This document shows positions 33,995-45,710 of a stretch of DNA of 64,000 nucleotides, piece after piece (the stretch's first letter is position 1; each line of letters opens with the position of its first letter). This stretch comes from Chamaecrista fasciculata (Eukaryota; Streptophyta; Magnoliopsida; Fabales; Fabaceae). The stretch is taken from assembly GCA_003254925.1 (NCBI GenBank), contig QANZ01017969.1, positions 31,737 to 95,736 on the forward strand, given 5' to 3'. The notes under the pieces were generated by a model, which saw only the letters and a list, made by a program, of their open reading frames with translations, did not search any database and was not told the origin of the DNA. Made by a program: the position numbers and the translations under genes.

Positions 33995-36322
33995 ATGAGG
34001 GAGACGATGGAGAGGCTAGTGGAGGTGTGCGAGCCAGAAATACGAATAGAGTTTGCATTGAACTGCAAATGCCGAGCCACGGTGCGTCTGAAATCCATAT
34101 GCGCCACTTCACCTGTAGCCTTTAAGATCCAAACATCCTCCCCCAATAAGTTTCTGGTTAACCCTCCTTCTGGCCTCATTCCCCCTTTGTCCTACGCAAC
34201 CTTCCAAGTCATACTCAAGCCTCAGTCCCAATTTCCCATAACCTACCCTCGCTCTCCCTCCGATCGATTCCTCATCAAAATCGCTCAATTCCCCACTAAT
34301 TCCTCCGTTTCCCTTAACACTTGGTTCGCCTCACTCCCTAATACCTCTCCCATTTACAACCTCAAGCTCAAGGTTGCTTTCGTCGGTCCTGTTCTTCTCC
34401 GCCACGCCGTCGCACGCGGCGATTTAGATGCCGTCAGGAACTTCATCAAACGCCAGAGGTCGATGCTGCCCGATTTGTCTCCCAATGAAGCTCACTCACT
34501 CCTCCGAGTCGCCACCGAGTTGGTTAACCCGGACGCCATGGTTCACTTGCTATTGGAAGCTGGGTTGAGATTAGAGGAGGACCCAAGATGGGCTTCCAAG
34601 GGCTGGGATGAGTTACACGTGGCAGCGGCATTTGATCGGACGGATGATATTCTGATATTGTCCAACACCAAGAAGAAGCCATTGGATTCCAGAGATCACA
34701 AGGGTAGGACACCCTTGCATTTGGCAGCAGACAAGGGAAGTATCACCTGCGGGCGGGTGCTCCTGGAAAGCGGTGCTGATGTAAATGCCAGCTGTAACGA
34801 TGGCCGTACATCGTTGCATAGAGCTGCGGCCAATGGTGACCGTCGGATGGTGGAAATGTTGCTTCAGATGGGGGCTGATCCTACACTCACTGATGATCGT
34901 GGCCGTTCATCATTTGACATTGCTCGTGCTGAAGGACATGTGAGTGCGTCTTTCCATTTTTTGTCATATTATTAGCGACAAGTATGGGCAACTATGCAAG
35001 TAAGCCAAGTAAAATATGAAATAAAAAATTCAGGCCAAAATATATATGTATGAAATAAAAAATAATAATAATAAAGCGTTACTTTTGTCACGATTCTGAA
35101 TAACGAAATGTCAAACTATTTTTTAATATTCATAAACGTAATAAACGCCATTACCATTTTTTTTTAAAATTTCTGCAGTTATCTATTATTTGATAAAGGT
35201 AATAACTAATAAGGGTTTCCATTTTTTTTTTTATGATTTTATACTTTGAATTTCATAGTCACTTTTTTTTTTGGGCCTGAATTTCTTAGTCACTTTACTC
35301 ACTTATAAACGCCATCAACAATTTTTTTTTTTAACTTACATTGTTCAGTTATCTATTATTTGATAAGGGTTTTCATTTAAAAGTTTGAGCTTTTTCGGTT
35401 AATTTACACGGCCACACACCACACACATAGGCAGGCTCATTTCATTCTTCTTATTGTTTTCTGTTCTTTTTGTTGACCGAATATACACATCAAAAGTGCT
35501 ATGTAATGTATGATTGATTATCATCAAAGTTACAGCGATGATTGACTCAAAAATCTTAGTAAATTAAAAATGGAATATAATCTATTTTATTGGGTCCAAA
35601 TCCGATTGATCAAGACGTACGTTACGTTCTTCAAAACTTGACGATTTAAAATGAGGTTGATGAAAGGGAGTTTTGAGTCTCTATTGACTACGTATCAAAT
35701 GAAACATTGATTCAGGTAATGCGGTTTCCTGTGGTTTTGCCGTACGTTTTGTTGAAGTAATACATACATACATACATACATACATACATACATACATACA
35801 TACATACATACATACATACATACATACATACATACATAGTGAAATAACTATGTCAAAGTGTGTACTTAAATGTTTGATGAATGAATGGTGAAGCAGAAAG
35901 AGATAGTGGAGAAAATGGAGCAAGGAGAGGAAGTACTAGAGGCTGCGAGGCATGGAGATATAAAGAAATTGGAGTCACTACTAAAGAGAGGAGGCAGTGT
36001 GGAGTACCGCGATCATTACGGCTTGACGGCACTTCATGCGGCAGCCATGAAAGGCCACAAAGATGTGGTGGTGATGCTGAGCGAAGCAGGGTTGGACTTG
36101 GAATGTGAGGATCGTGAAGGTCAAGCGCCGCTGCATATGGCCGTGGAGGGTGGTGATGAAGAGACCATACAATTTTTAGTGGACAAGGGCGTCAATGTGA
36201 ATATTCAGAACAAGAAGGGTGCTACCCCTTTGTACATTGCTACAATTTTGGGATATGATGCCATAGCTGAGTTTCTTATCACCAAGGGAGCAGTGTCTTC
36301 TTTTCCTGTAATTTTACGGTAA
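33995..36322 (+). CDS. MSP (VAP-like) domain plus ankyrin repeat protein, Vapyrin architecture
   Basis: Exons 33995-34939 and 35897-36322 join in phase 0 to give 456 residues; an internal ATG at 34007 is an alternative start. The junction reads RAEGH-KEIVEKM, a normal ankyrin-to-ankyrin transition. Residues about 1-125 resemble a major sperm protein/VAP domain (TSPVAFKIQTSSPNKF, LVNPPSGLIPP, ATFQVILKP). The rest is ankyrin repeats, including GRTPLHLAADKGS, GRTSLHRAAANGD, GLTALHAAAMKGH and GATPLYIATILGY. Vapyrin, required for arbuscular mycorrhiza and rhizobial infection, has the same domain order, but this protein is shorter and clearly diverged, so I call only the architecture. MSP domains usually bind FFAT motifs at membrane contact sites. 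The 957-bp intron holds a TACA microsatellite. Confidence 0.82.
35761..35838 (+). repeat. (TACA)n microsatellite, about 19.5 units
   Basis: A perfect 78-bp tetranucleotide run in the intron of the MSP-ankyrin gene, ending 58 bp before the exon-2 acceptor. Its length and purity suggest it is polymorphic. Confidence 0.97.
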
Positions 36323-37498
36323 TTACATACTACATACATGACATAATCCTAATGGTCGTCATGGTTAAATTATTCATGCTTATTTTCTAGCTTTGTGCGA
36401 GATATTATGTTATTTGCTTGGGTAGGCTAAACCCTTGATATCTATAGAGAACTAGAGAAGTAGAGAAGAGAAGAGAGTTAGGTAATTTCCTTTTTTGGCT
36501 TTAATTGTTTGTTACTGCGCCACTGTTCCATTCCCGAACCGTATGCTTCTACCATTTTCTTTGCTATATAGGGAAATGAAGAAACTGCATCAAGTGGGTT
36601 TCGGTGAATGTTTTCCTTTAGGTCAAATTATACCAGTTGTTTGATTAATTAGAGACACATACATATCAGTCCTCATAGTGGATATTAGATTCAGTGAGCC
36701 ACACAAAAAACTTCGATCGTGATTATTAAGCAGACAACAATGTCTATACGGTTATGAGTAATGGCTCAGTTAAGAAATTTCCTTGCTATAACAACATTAA
36801 TTAGTTCATGACTTGAAGACTAAGCATCCACATGAACAAAATTGAGCACATACAAAATTGAGCATCCAACATCGTCATTTTACATTAACAACTTGCAGTA
36901 GAGTTCAATATTTTCTTTGATGGATGATTGTACAACGTAATAATCCATTATTAACTTTCTTCCCGGCTTTTCCTTTGAATTATATCGGTATCCAGCAACA
37001 CCTGCAAAGTTTAGTCGTGTGTGACGTGCATTCCCAAGATATTTATTCGAAACTAATAATATTGCTCCATTACAAAGTGTTCCAACACGATAAATCACAA
37101 TATATATATATATATATATGGACTGTTTTCTTCTTCTTTCTTTTTCCTCTTCAAGGGGAAAAAAAAATGGAAATCGGTTGCATTATTAAAGTTATCGTTT
37201 TCATACGTTATTATTAGCTAAAATATTTTAAAGATAAGATAAGTAGAAAGAAATAAAGTAATAATCGGATGGGCCTTTTATTTTAATAAAGAATAAAAGC
37301 AAAATAAAGAATGTAATTTCATCCAAGTTAACATGATTTTCAGTTTTTCACTATAATTCTTCTTACACTTAACTGGATTTAGTAATAATACTAATAATAG
37401 TAATAATCATAAAAAATCACATTCTGGCCTTACGTCTTAAAAGTTAAAAGTTAAAACAGTAGTTGATTGCAAAACGAATCACTCTGTATTCAATCAAC
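36323..37498. other. Intergenic, nothing recognised
   Basis: Spacer between the MSP-ankyrin and PNGase A genes on the same strand. It contains only a (TA)n run near 37102-37119. The PNGase A promoter must lie at the right end, but no clear TATA box was identified. Confidence 0.5.
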
Positions 37499-39340
37499 AT
37501 GAGCTGGTTCCACAGTGTGAGTGTGGTCTTCGTCCTCCTCATCTTGCTCTCCATAGAACCAGTGAGTCCCGTCTCTCACGAAGACCATTACAGCAAATCC
37601 CCTTCACTCTCTCTCCGCCGCCGCGACAACCACCGTCCCCAAGAATACTTGGAGGTGACCCTTCCTCCTCTACCGTCCGATCAACCCACCCCATCATGCT
37701 CCCACCTTATCTTAAGTCACTCCTTCGGCAACACCATCAATTCGCCTCCCTTCTCCACCCCTTACTACCCTCCTTACCGTTGCCCTTCCCCTTGGTCCCG
37801 CGTTCTCCTCAATCTCCGCGTCACTTGTAAAGGCGAGCAGTACGATCGCATCGCCGCCTTGTGGCTCGGCGGCGTCGAGCTTCTCCGAACCAGCACCGCC
37901 GAGCCCACCAAGCATGGAATCTTCTGGAACGTTCAGAAGGATGTCACCAGGTACTCCTCTCTTTTACTTAGGTCTGACTTGGATCTCACCATGATGCTGG
38001 AGAATATCGTTAATCATGAATACACTGGGATCTACCGCGTCACTGTCACTCTCTTGTTTTACAAAGAACACGCTGTTGTTGAGGCTCCAATTAAGCCTTC
38101 TTGTGAGAGGAGATTGAGGTTCCTTAGGGAGGAATCAGGTGGAGGAATCTCGGAAGTGACGACGGAAAAGGGAGATTTGGGTGAGGTTGATAGGTGGAGA
38201 GGTTCGTGGGATTTGGAGGAATCCCCGGCTGATTTGATTATTCCGATATCTGATGATGGTGATCGAGGGTTTTGGTTTAGGGTTGAGGGGGATATGGATT
38301 CGCATTTCAAGAGAATTCGAATTCCGCAAAATACTCACCGTGTAGTTCTGGAATTGTATGTGTCTTTTCATGGGAACGATGAATTTTGGTACTCTAACCC
38401 GCCTAATTCGTATATCAGAGCGAATGGATTAATCACAGGCCGGGGTAATGGAGCTTACAGAGAGGTGTATGTGACAATTGATGGTGAAATTGTCGGATCA
38501 CAGATTCCATTTCCGGTCATTTTCACTGGAGGAATCAACCCCTTGTTCTGGGAGCCTATTGTTGCAATTGGGGCTTTCAATCTTCCTTCTTATGATATGG
38601 ATTTGACACCGTTTCTGGGTAAGCTTTTGGATGGGGAAGAACATAGTTTTGGAATTGGTGTGCATCAGGGCATCTCGTACTGGCTTGTCAATGCAAATTT
38701 GCACCTTTGGTTGGATCGTCATTCATCGGTGGTTCATGCATCACGAGTCAAGCACAAGACTCCTGAAATAGCAATAGACCGCCAAGAAGAATTTACAGGA
38801 CTGGATGGGTCGTTCGCAATTGATACCGAGAGAGAAATGAAGGTGGAAGGTTGGGTTAAATCAAGTGCAGGAAACTTCACAATCATTATCTCTCAGGGAT
38901 TCAAGTTGAAGAATTCCATAAGCTTTCAACATAATGGTACTTATAAGTTAGTGAAACAAAAATTTAAAACTAAGAAGAAGACGAAGTTGATAAATGACAG
39001 AGGAGAAATGGTTGCATCATTGAAGGTCGAGAGAAAGTATCCTCTGCGTGTTATAACTTCGACTCAGCCGTGTTTACGTGGAGACAGATATATGCTTGTT
39101 ACTAATGTTTCTCATGCTTTGAAAGAGAAGTATACTGGGGGGTGCTTGTCAAGATCGATTAGTAACAGTCAGGATTCTAGAGGATGGATGGAAGTGAAGG
39201 GTCACTCTGTTCTATCAGGTCAAGCAATTACTCGGCAAAACTATAGTTATGCTGATAGATTCAACTGCTACTCCCGCAATGTTGCAGCAACTAGTGGCAG
39301 TATATTTGCAGATTATTCCACTTACAAGTGTAGAAGATGA
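37499..39340 (+). CDS. Peptide-N4-(N-acetyl-beta-glucosaminyl)asparagine amidase A-like
   Basis: Single-exon gene for 613 residues starting at the ATG at 37499. The first 24 residues are a signal peptide (FVLLILLSIEP), so the product enters the secretory pathway. The body matches plant PNGase A throughout: YLEVTLPPLPSD near the start, WSRVLLNLRVTCKGEQYDR, GVELLRTSTAEPT, the long central HRVVLELYVSFHGNDEFWY and DLTPFLGKLLDGEEHSFG. The enzyme removes N-glycans, including those with core alpha-1,3-fucose, from glycopeptides in the wall or vacuole. Length is close to Arabidopsis At5g05480 (about 608 residues as I recall), which also lacks introns and neighbours eIF2-alpha. The gene converges on eIF2-alpha with 622 bp between stop codons. 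Confidence 0.93.
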   Translation: MSWFHSVSVVFVLLILLSIEPVSPVSHEDHYSKSPSLSLRRRDNHRPQEYLEVTLPPLPSDQPTPSCSHLILSHSFGNTINSPPFSTPYYPPYRCPSPWSRVLLNLRVTCKGEQYDRIAALWLGGVELLRTSTAEPTKHGIFWNVQKDVTRYSSLLLRSDLDLTMMLENIVNHEYTGIYRVTVTLLFYKEHAVVEAPIKPSCERRLRFLREESGGGISEVTTEKGDLGEVDRWRGSWDLEESPADLIIPISDDGDRGFWFRVEGDMDSHFKRIRIPQNTHRVVLELYVSFHGNDEFWYSNPPNSYIRANGLITGRGNGAYREVYVTIDGEIVGSQIPFPVIFTGGINPLFWEPIVAIGAFNLPSYDMDLTPFLGKLLDGEEHSFGIGVHQGISYWLVNANLHLWLDRHSSVVHASRVKHKTPEIAIDRQEEFTGLDGSFAIDTEREMKVEGWVKSSAGNFTIIISQGFKLKNSISFQHNGTYKLVKQKFKTKKKTKLINDRGEMVASLKVERKYPLRVITSTQPCLRGDRYMLVTNVSHALKEKYTGGCLSRSISNSQDSRGWMEVKGHSVLSGQAITRQNYSYADRFNCYSRNVAATSGSIFADYSTYKCRR

Positions 39341-39962
39341 GAATTCATTGTAACCTTTTTTTTTCTTTGTCTAGGTTTTATTTAAGTTGCATTGTCTAGG
39401 TGTTTTGGTTTTGTTGTGATAACATCAATCCCAAGATCCTTGTCCTTCCATTTGTGTGTAGACTTAAGAGTTCAGAGTGTTCTCTATATAAGATTTTCAA
39501 AGTTCAAAGTTGAAACTACGCTTGCATACATAGCAGGAGCATCCAGGGCAAAACAAAATACCATTTTACTACAGTGAACCCATATCTTTTATTCCATTAG
39601 GAAGTTTTCCTGGATTTTTTTTTGTTAATTTAAAATTATCTCAATCCTAATATTAGGCATCTTTGGAAAGTGTCAACGTCTGAATGAACAATGCACCAGA
39701 AAATCTGGACAAGTAACAGAGGGATCGTTCCGCAGCAGCAAATCATGAATATAACCGAAGAAATTTGTTTTATCAGCAAACTGCATCAGAATGAATATCC
39801 TCTTACCGAAATTCCATAATCGCTTTCCAAGTAACAAAATCTCTCTACATACAATAGTTTGGGGTTCGTATTATACAACCCCATTAAAAATCTAGCTTCA
39901 AAAAATTTAGTAAAAGCTGTCATTATCTATGCCTTTCTTAACCCTCAAATTATTTCTTTAGT
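39341..39962. other. Convergent 3' intergenic (PNGase A/eIF2-alpha)
   Basis: 622 bp between two stop codons that face each other. It presumably contains both 3' UTRs. No repeat or RNA gene seen. Confidence 0.55.
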
Positions 39963-42900
39963 TCACTCTGTTATGCCAGCACCCTGATCCACATCGACCT
40001 CTCCCATTCCCGTGTCTTCTTCTTCTTCACTATCTTCATCTCCACTGACCTCCTCGTTATCTTGACGCAGCTTAGCCATGTGTTCAGCAAGCAATTTATC
40101 GTCACGTTCACTCACCTGAATCATAACAATGGATGTCAATCTCAAAATAAAAAGAAAAAGGAGTTCTACACTAGACGCAGCAAAATTCTGTTCTTGGTTC
40201 AACATCCCAAACAAAATGTTGAAAAATTTACGAATCAAACAAAATGTAGAGGATATCAACACTCACAGCTCTAGCCGCCTCCTTCACAAGAAGTTTACCC
40301 TTGTGTCGCTCAATTGCTTCAGTGCAAGCCACAATAGCATTGTTGAGAACCAATATTCCTTGCTCCTGACACCATAGCAAAATACAAAATTTAGTTTCAG
40401 CGACAGCTGCCCTTTACAACTAGAGTTTTTAACATAAAGACAAACAGACTAAGTGCAAATCAACTTCTAGTGTAGTAGTAAGTTAATATTATTCCCGAAT
40501 ACAACTTATGAAGCAAAAATAAATTACATATTCATACATCCAAAATTAGCTTCAAACAAAATTTCAAGTGAACAGCACTCAATTATTTAGTAGCATTTCA
40601 GTTACTGAGCCAATTATCATGTCAACATTTTTGTGAAACTGCACTAACCTTGTCAAGAGTCTGAGTAGTAAGAACATAAAGTGGGGGAGCAACAAGTTTA
40701 ATCTTTACAGGGCAATCATCATTTCCAGCAGCTTCAGCTTTCCTCATTGCCTCCTGCATAATCATGCAATTATAACTCATCTTTGACAACACTTTTGAAG
40801 ATAAGCTATGATTACCTAACACACCACTTACTTATAAAGTACAGAACCAAAGAATAAGATGAGAAAGAAAAAATAAAGACCTTAATGTGAAGAACTCCAT
40901 CAAACTGAAAACATTTCATTTCGATATCTGCTCTAATCTTCAAGGGTTGAGGGGTCATTCGTCTTCTAATATTTTTTACTAGAGCTTCCTTCACTTCTTC
41001 TGACACAGCTGGAACCACCTTGGTCACCTATGAGAGACAATTTAAAAAGGCTTCAGTCATTAATAAATTTATGAGGAAAGTTGACCTAAGATGACACTAT
41101 TTACCTCTTGCCCATCTGGGCCAACCTCCTTGACTTCACGGGTAAGGGTATTCAAAACTGAATCAGGATCAGTCACAATTATCTTGAATGCCTGCATAAA
41201 ATGAAGTTTATATAGCAATTACATAATTTTGCGAAGACACCAACAATAAAAGAAAAAAAATAATAAACCAGCTTACCTCAAAAGCATGGCCATATTTGCG
41301 GTATAAAGGCCACCCAATGTGAACATACAGTTCCTGCAAAAAGTCACTTAAATTTATTCAAGAAAAATTGGGAGATCTATAGTAGTATCACCATTGAAAA
41401 TGAATTATCACATTAACCTAAGGATACTAGAAGCAGATACAAGAGCAGAAAGCAATTAACTGGCAATGGGGAAACTTTAGGGAAGAACTAATGTAACACA
41501 AAATGCAAATTTGAGAAATACTGGAAATAAATAAAAAGAAAGATCATTTTCATAATGTAATGTACTGTCCAAGTTTAGGAACAAACTAAGAAAGCCTACA
41601 AGAGTAAAAGAAACATAAAACAGTTAAGAATTAAGAGTAAATCCAAATACCCAAAAAATCAGCTACGTGCAATATAATTAAGATTGAATTGGATCTCTAT
41701 TTTTCTACAATGGGCGTACACCCCCTGACTCACTTTCCCATAAAAAATGGAGGTTTAGGTAATGTTTCATCATGTCTGGGGAAATTAGGTGCATGTTTAA
41801 AAGCTCCATAATATCTTGAAGACATTTTGTCATCCATGTTAAATAATAAATAGATTAAAAAAGCTAAGTATCTAATTATTAAGCAGAAACTAGAACACTT
41901 TTCAAAAACCAACATGTAACAGATTGAAGTAGATCATTAATTGGGAAGTTAATTTTCTTGCACCAGATTACTTAATTATGAATTAACCAAGAAACCGTTT
42001 GCAGTTAGCATGACTACATGATAAAGTGATTCATTTGTGAAAATGTGTGACTAGTGAAAGGAAGATTATACAAGGCCACAGTAAGGAAAAAATATAGCTA
42101 AAAACATAGATATAATAACAATGGCATAAGTCCACTTCTCTCATACTCTCTAAATAGTGATAGAAAGCACCACAATCAAACTGCACTCTCACATTCAGAG
42201 TAGTCTGTGCACTCTGTCGACTAGAACAGACTATCATACAACTTTTCATATCGGACATCAGCACAAGCAATAATATTGTCTAGAATAAGGAGCTTTTACA
42301 TTTTGAATAGCAAAAGCATAAACATAAATCCCAACTACAATTTTCATAACAATAACATCTTTAGAAACCAGAATCAATCAAAATAGAAGTAAAGGGTGCT
42401 TTAGGAGTTATATCGCTCCAGGAAAGAAAAAGTGTCCAAAACAAGAGGAATTTTTTTCTGAAACAGAACTTGTAAGGCTTGGGTTACTCACACAATTCCT
42501 CTTTGATTGAGCTGGCAAGCTACATCATTCTATTAAGGCATATTAGTCGCAAAGAACCATCGCAACAAATTGGTATAGTCTACTTAAATAAGAAGATCAC
42601 TTCATTACATGCATTGAAACTCCCAAGTTTCTTAGATATAATACAGCCAAATATTCGCTCGGTTTTGTTAAGCTAAATTCATGACAGTGCTTATGAAATT
42701 CCAGCAGTATAGCCTTCAAAACATTGCTAGGACGTATGGCCTGAGTTATTCAATTCAGAATACACTTGAAGCATGATCAATGGGACTGGACAATAAAAAT
42801 CTTATAACCACTTGAGCTTATAACTTCCTATGATATTTATTCATCATTGGCAATCCATTGAAAGCCCGGAACCCATGTACTTCAGTTAAGTTATTGATTT

Positions 42901-43415
42901 GGGGATCATCTTGAATTATTAATCAAAATAGGAAGAGAATGAGTAAACAAGCAATTAGAAGATGTGAAATTAACAGAGATAAACAATCAAACCCATCGAT
43001 GAAGACATAAATTAACGGAGCAAGGGATATTGCCAAGTACCTCTAAATCGATATTTTCAGTCTCAGCAACATGACGCATAATGGAGTGAACAAGCTTGCT
43101 CTTGTTGTATCTCTCCTCACAAGCCTGGATATCCTCTTCGGAGACCCTTCTCTTGCTCAAATCGATGTAACCCTTTTCCTTGTCGACCCTGAGGACCATG
43201 ACGGGCTCGATGCGGCCCACCTTGATGAGGCTGCTAACACTACGAATCCGACGGCGAGAGAGCTCGGAAAACAATATCATTCCCTCGATGTTGTTGTACT
43301 CGAGGAGTGAGACGTAGGCGCCCATGTCGGCGATGTTCTTGACCTGTATCATAACAGCCATGTCCACCTCCGGGTACTTGGCCTCATACATGCGACACTC
43401 GAGGTTGGGAGCCAT
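39963..43415 (-). CDS. eIF2alpha: Eukaryotic translation initiation factor 2 subunit alpha
   Basis: Seven exons: 43415-43041, 41333-41277, 41191-41105, 41027-40881, 40753-40649, 40365-40267 and 40115-39963. All junctions are in phase 0 and the product has 340 residues. Residues about 15-90 form the S1/OB domain with [17 protein letters not shown]. The loop [12 protein letters not shown] carries the regulatory serine at residue 53 (Ser-51 in the usual numbering), the GCN2 target. A helical domain follows ([19 protein letters not shown]), then the alpha/beta domain (about 185-300). The C-terminal tail is acidic ([15 protein letters not shown]) and ends GAGITE. eIF2 delivers initiator tRNA to the 40S subunit; phosphorylation slows translation under stress. 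Intron 1 is 1.7 kb. The orthologue is recalled as Arabidopsis At5g05470. Confidence 0.97.
41334..43040 (-). other. eIF2-alpha intron 1 (1.7 kb)
   Basis: Bounded by GT (43040-43039) and AG (41335-41334). The flanking exons encode IDLE and ELYVHIGW without loss. No transposon ends, RNA genes or tandem repeats are visible. Confidence 0.6.
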
Positions 43416-43646
43416 ATCTTGCTATTGTGGAGCTTCGTCGGAGAGCTTGATAGAGGTGATGGTGGTGACTGCTGACCTCTCTCTCACTCAACCTAATTAT
43501 CTAATTCTAATCTGAGTCAGGGTATCTCTTTCTTTCAAGTTGAGGGTGGAGCACGAGGAGGCAGACACAGGTAGGCTGCTACGACGTCGTTTGCCAATTA
43601 CGGAGGAAGCAAAATGAGGGCTGACGTGGACAAAGTTGGAGGGAGG

Positions 43647-43652
43647 AAAAAA
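43647..43652 (-). terminator. RNA polymerase III terminator of tRNA-Lys
   Basis: On the minus strand six T residues follow the tRNA discriminator base after three bases, the usual Pol III stop signal. Confidence 0.8.
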
Positions 43653-43655
43653 TTG

Positions 43656-43728
43656 CGCCCACCGTGGGGCTCGAACCCACGACCACAAGGTTAAGAGCCT
43701 TGCGCTCTACCGACTGAGCTAGACGGTC
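43656..43728 (-). tRNA. tRNA-Lys(CUU): tRNA-Lys (anticodon CUU)
   Basis: A 73-base cloverleaf on the minus strand. The D arm has GCTCAGTCGGTAGAGC, the anticodon stem-loop is CAAGG-CTCTTAA-CCTTG with anticodon CTT, the variable loop is TGGTC, and the T arm is GTGGG-TTCGAGC-CCCAC. The discriminator is G. There is no intron and no encoded CCA. The acceptor stem pairs except at position 2, where A faces G71; the usual plant gene has C2. It lies 241 bp upstream of the eIF2-alpha ATG on the same strand. A CAA motif just upstream is typical of plant tRNA transcription starts. Confidence 0.93.
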
Positions 43729-43887
43729 TTGTTGTTCAGAAGATATAAATAATGAAATAAAACTAAAGTACAAGTAAATCTCACGTAACACATGGAAAGT
43801 TCCATTCCCTGATCGGCTGATCCTATTCCCAATACCATATCCACATATTGTATTCTCTTCCAAAAGAAAATCAGGAAACTCTGGAAG

Positions 43888-44091
43888 ATGAGTGGACTTA
43901 TAAAGGAGAAGAGCAAAAAAGAGTTATGACTATTAGCAAACCAGTTTTGATCTAGGTAGAGTATGAGTGGACTTATAAAGGAGAAGAGCAAAAAAGATTT
44001 TATCTATAAGAAATAAGATACATTAGAATGTTCACTTTATGAGTTATGACTATTAGCAAACCAGTTTTGATCTAGGTAGAGTATGAGTGAT
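43888..44091 (+). repeat. Interleaved direct duplications
   Basis: A word of about 34 bp beginning ATGAGTGGACTTATAAAGGA occurs at about 43889 and 43964. A second word of about 50 bp beginning GAGTTATGACTATTAGCAAA occurs at about 43920 and 44041. The order A-B-A-gap-B implies a tandem duplication of about 75-120 bp followed by an insertion or deletion. Confidence 0.75.
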
Positions 44092-44729
44092 ATGTAAGTT
44101 TTTTTATCTTTAAAGAGAACGAGAGCTATTCTTTGATTTTAATGGGATAGCTTATCTCACTTAAATTTTCTTATTACCAAACAAAAAAAATATCGTTTTA
44201 ACTCAGTTTTAAGACTTTATGTGATTATGTCTATGCCAACTACACTCGAGAGTCGAGAATTCAGATATTTGTTCTTTCTTTTTTCAGTGGTCGGTTTATT
44301 GTAAACAGTGTCAGGTTTATGACATGAGATAGAGAACTTAGAAGTCTAATTGTGACATATCTAGCTTAGCCCATCCACTAGCATAGCCCAATGTCATAAA
44401 GAAGATATGGGCTTTTTCTTTTTTCATTGCTTCTCGTTCATAAATTGGCCTTTTTTTTTTTTGTTTTGCCTGAATAAATTGGGAGTGGATCATCTCCCTT
44501 TGCATTCTCTCCCTTTCTCTCCCTTTCCTTTAATCCTGTCCATTAAAAATATCTAACGGATCTGCATTTGCCACATCACTCTATCCCACTAAAGCTCACC
44601 CTTTTACTTGCCTTCTTTTTCATTTTTTTTGTTAGTTTCACTTGCCTTCTGCTCTTTCCTTCTATGAACTTAACCATCTTCCTTATTCCTTAAATATAAA
44701 TGGAAAAAAAATGAAAAGAATGTCTCTCT

Positions 44730-45168
44730 AAAAACTTTGGTCAAAGTTTTATTTTGGTCCCTCATGTTTGCTCAAAGTTTTGTTTTGATCTCCCATGTTT
44801 TTTTGTTCCGTTTTAGTCCCTCATGTTTGCTCAAAGTTTTGTTTTGTTCTCCCAAGTTTTTTTGTTCCATTTTAGTCTCTCATGTTTGCTCAAAGTTTCG
44901 TTTTGATCTTTCAAATTTTTTTGTTCCATTTTGATTCCTCATGTTTTCTCAAAATTCTGTTTTAGTCCCTTAAGTTTCCAAAAAGATCCTAAAAAGAGCA
45001 AAATCTTTTGGAGATAAAAGTTAATTTTTTTTTTCTGTTTTTCAACGAAAAAAGTGGATGGAAAATAGTCAGGGACTAACTGTGAAATTTTTTAGAAACT
45101 TAAGGGACTAAAATGAAGCTTTGAGCAAACATAAGGGACGAAAATAAGATTTTGGCCAAAAACTTTTG
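44730..45168. mobile_element. Foldback MITE with 59-bp satellite
   Basis: The left terminus (AAAACTTTGGTCAAAG, then TTTTGGTCCCTCATG) is mirrored at 45118-45168 as TAAGGGACGAAAATAAGATT followed by TTTTGGCCAAAAACTTTTGA. Between them lie 59-bp tandem units that begin CTCATGTTTGCTCAAAG at 44761, 44820 and 44879, with a divergent fourth start at 44938. There is no coding capacity. Confidence 0.7.
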
Positions 45169-45710
45169 ACTTATCCTTCATTATTTCTTCCGTCACTATT
45201 TTCCGTTCTTTCCTACTGTTCTTTCTATTATATTCTTTGAACATGATTTCAATACACCTTTTATGTCCTTTTATCTCTTCCATAACTTTATTAGGATAGA
45301 TGATTTAATGTCAAACTCAACATTTAACAGTGACACATCATCAGACAAACTGACGTTTAATAGCTCAGGGATCAAAACATAGATGGAGGTGTAAAATTGA
45401 GGGATTGGTTCGTATTTTTCTACAATTTAGGGACTAAATCGTTGACTCGGTAATAATTAAGGAAAAAAAAATAAGTTTTCTCAAGAAAGAAAGTGTAAGT
45501 TGTAGTGGTGGATGACTAATGAAATGCGGCGTTTGAATAAAAGAGAGAGTGAGTGTTTTATGTTTGCATACGTGGCTCACTCAAGATACATTAGATTAAA
45601 GTAGTGGCTGGAATTAAAGTTATATAACTATTCAAAGTACATTAGAGATTGAATTGAATTTTCTGCACTTTTTTGTATTATAAAAAGAGAAAAGAAGAGG
45701 TAGATAAATA

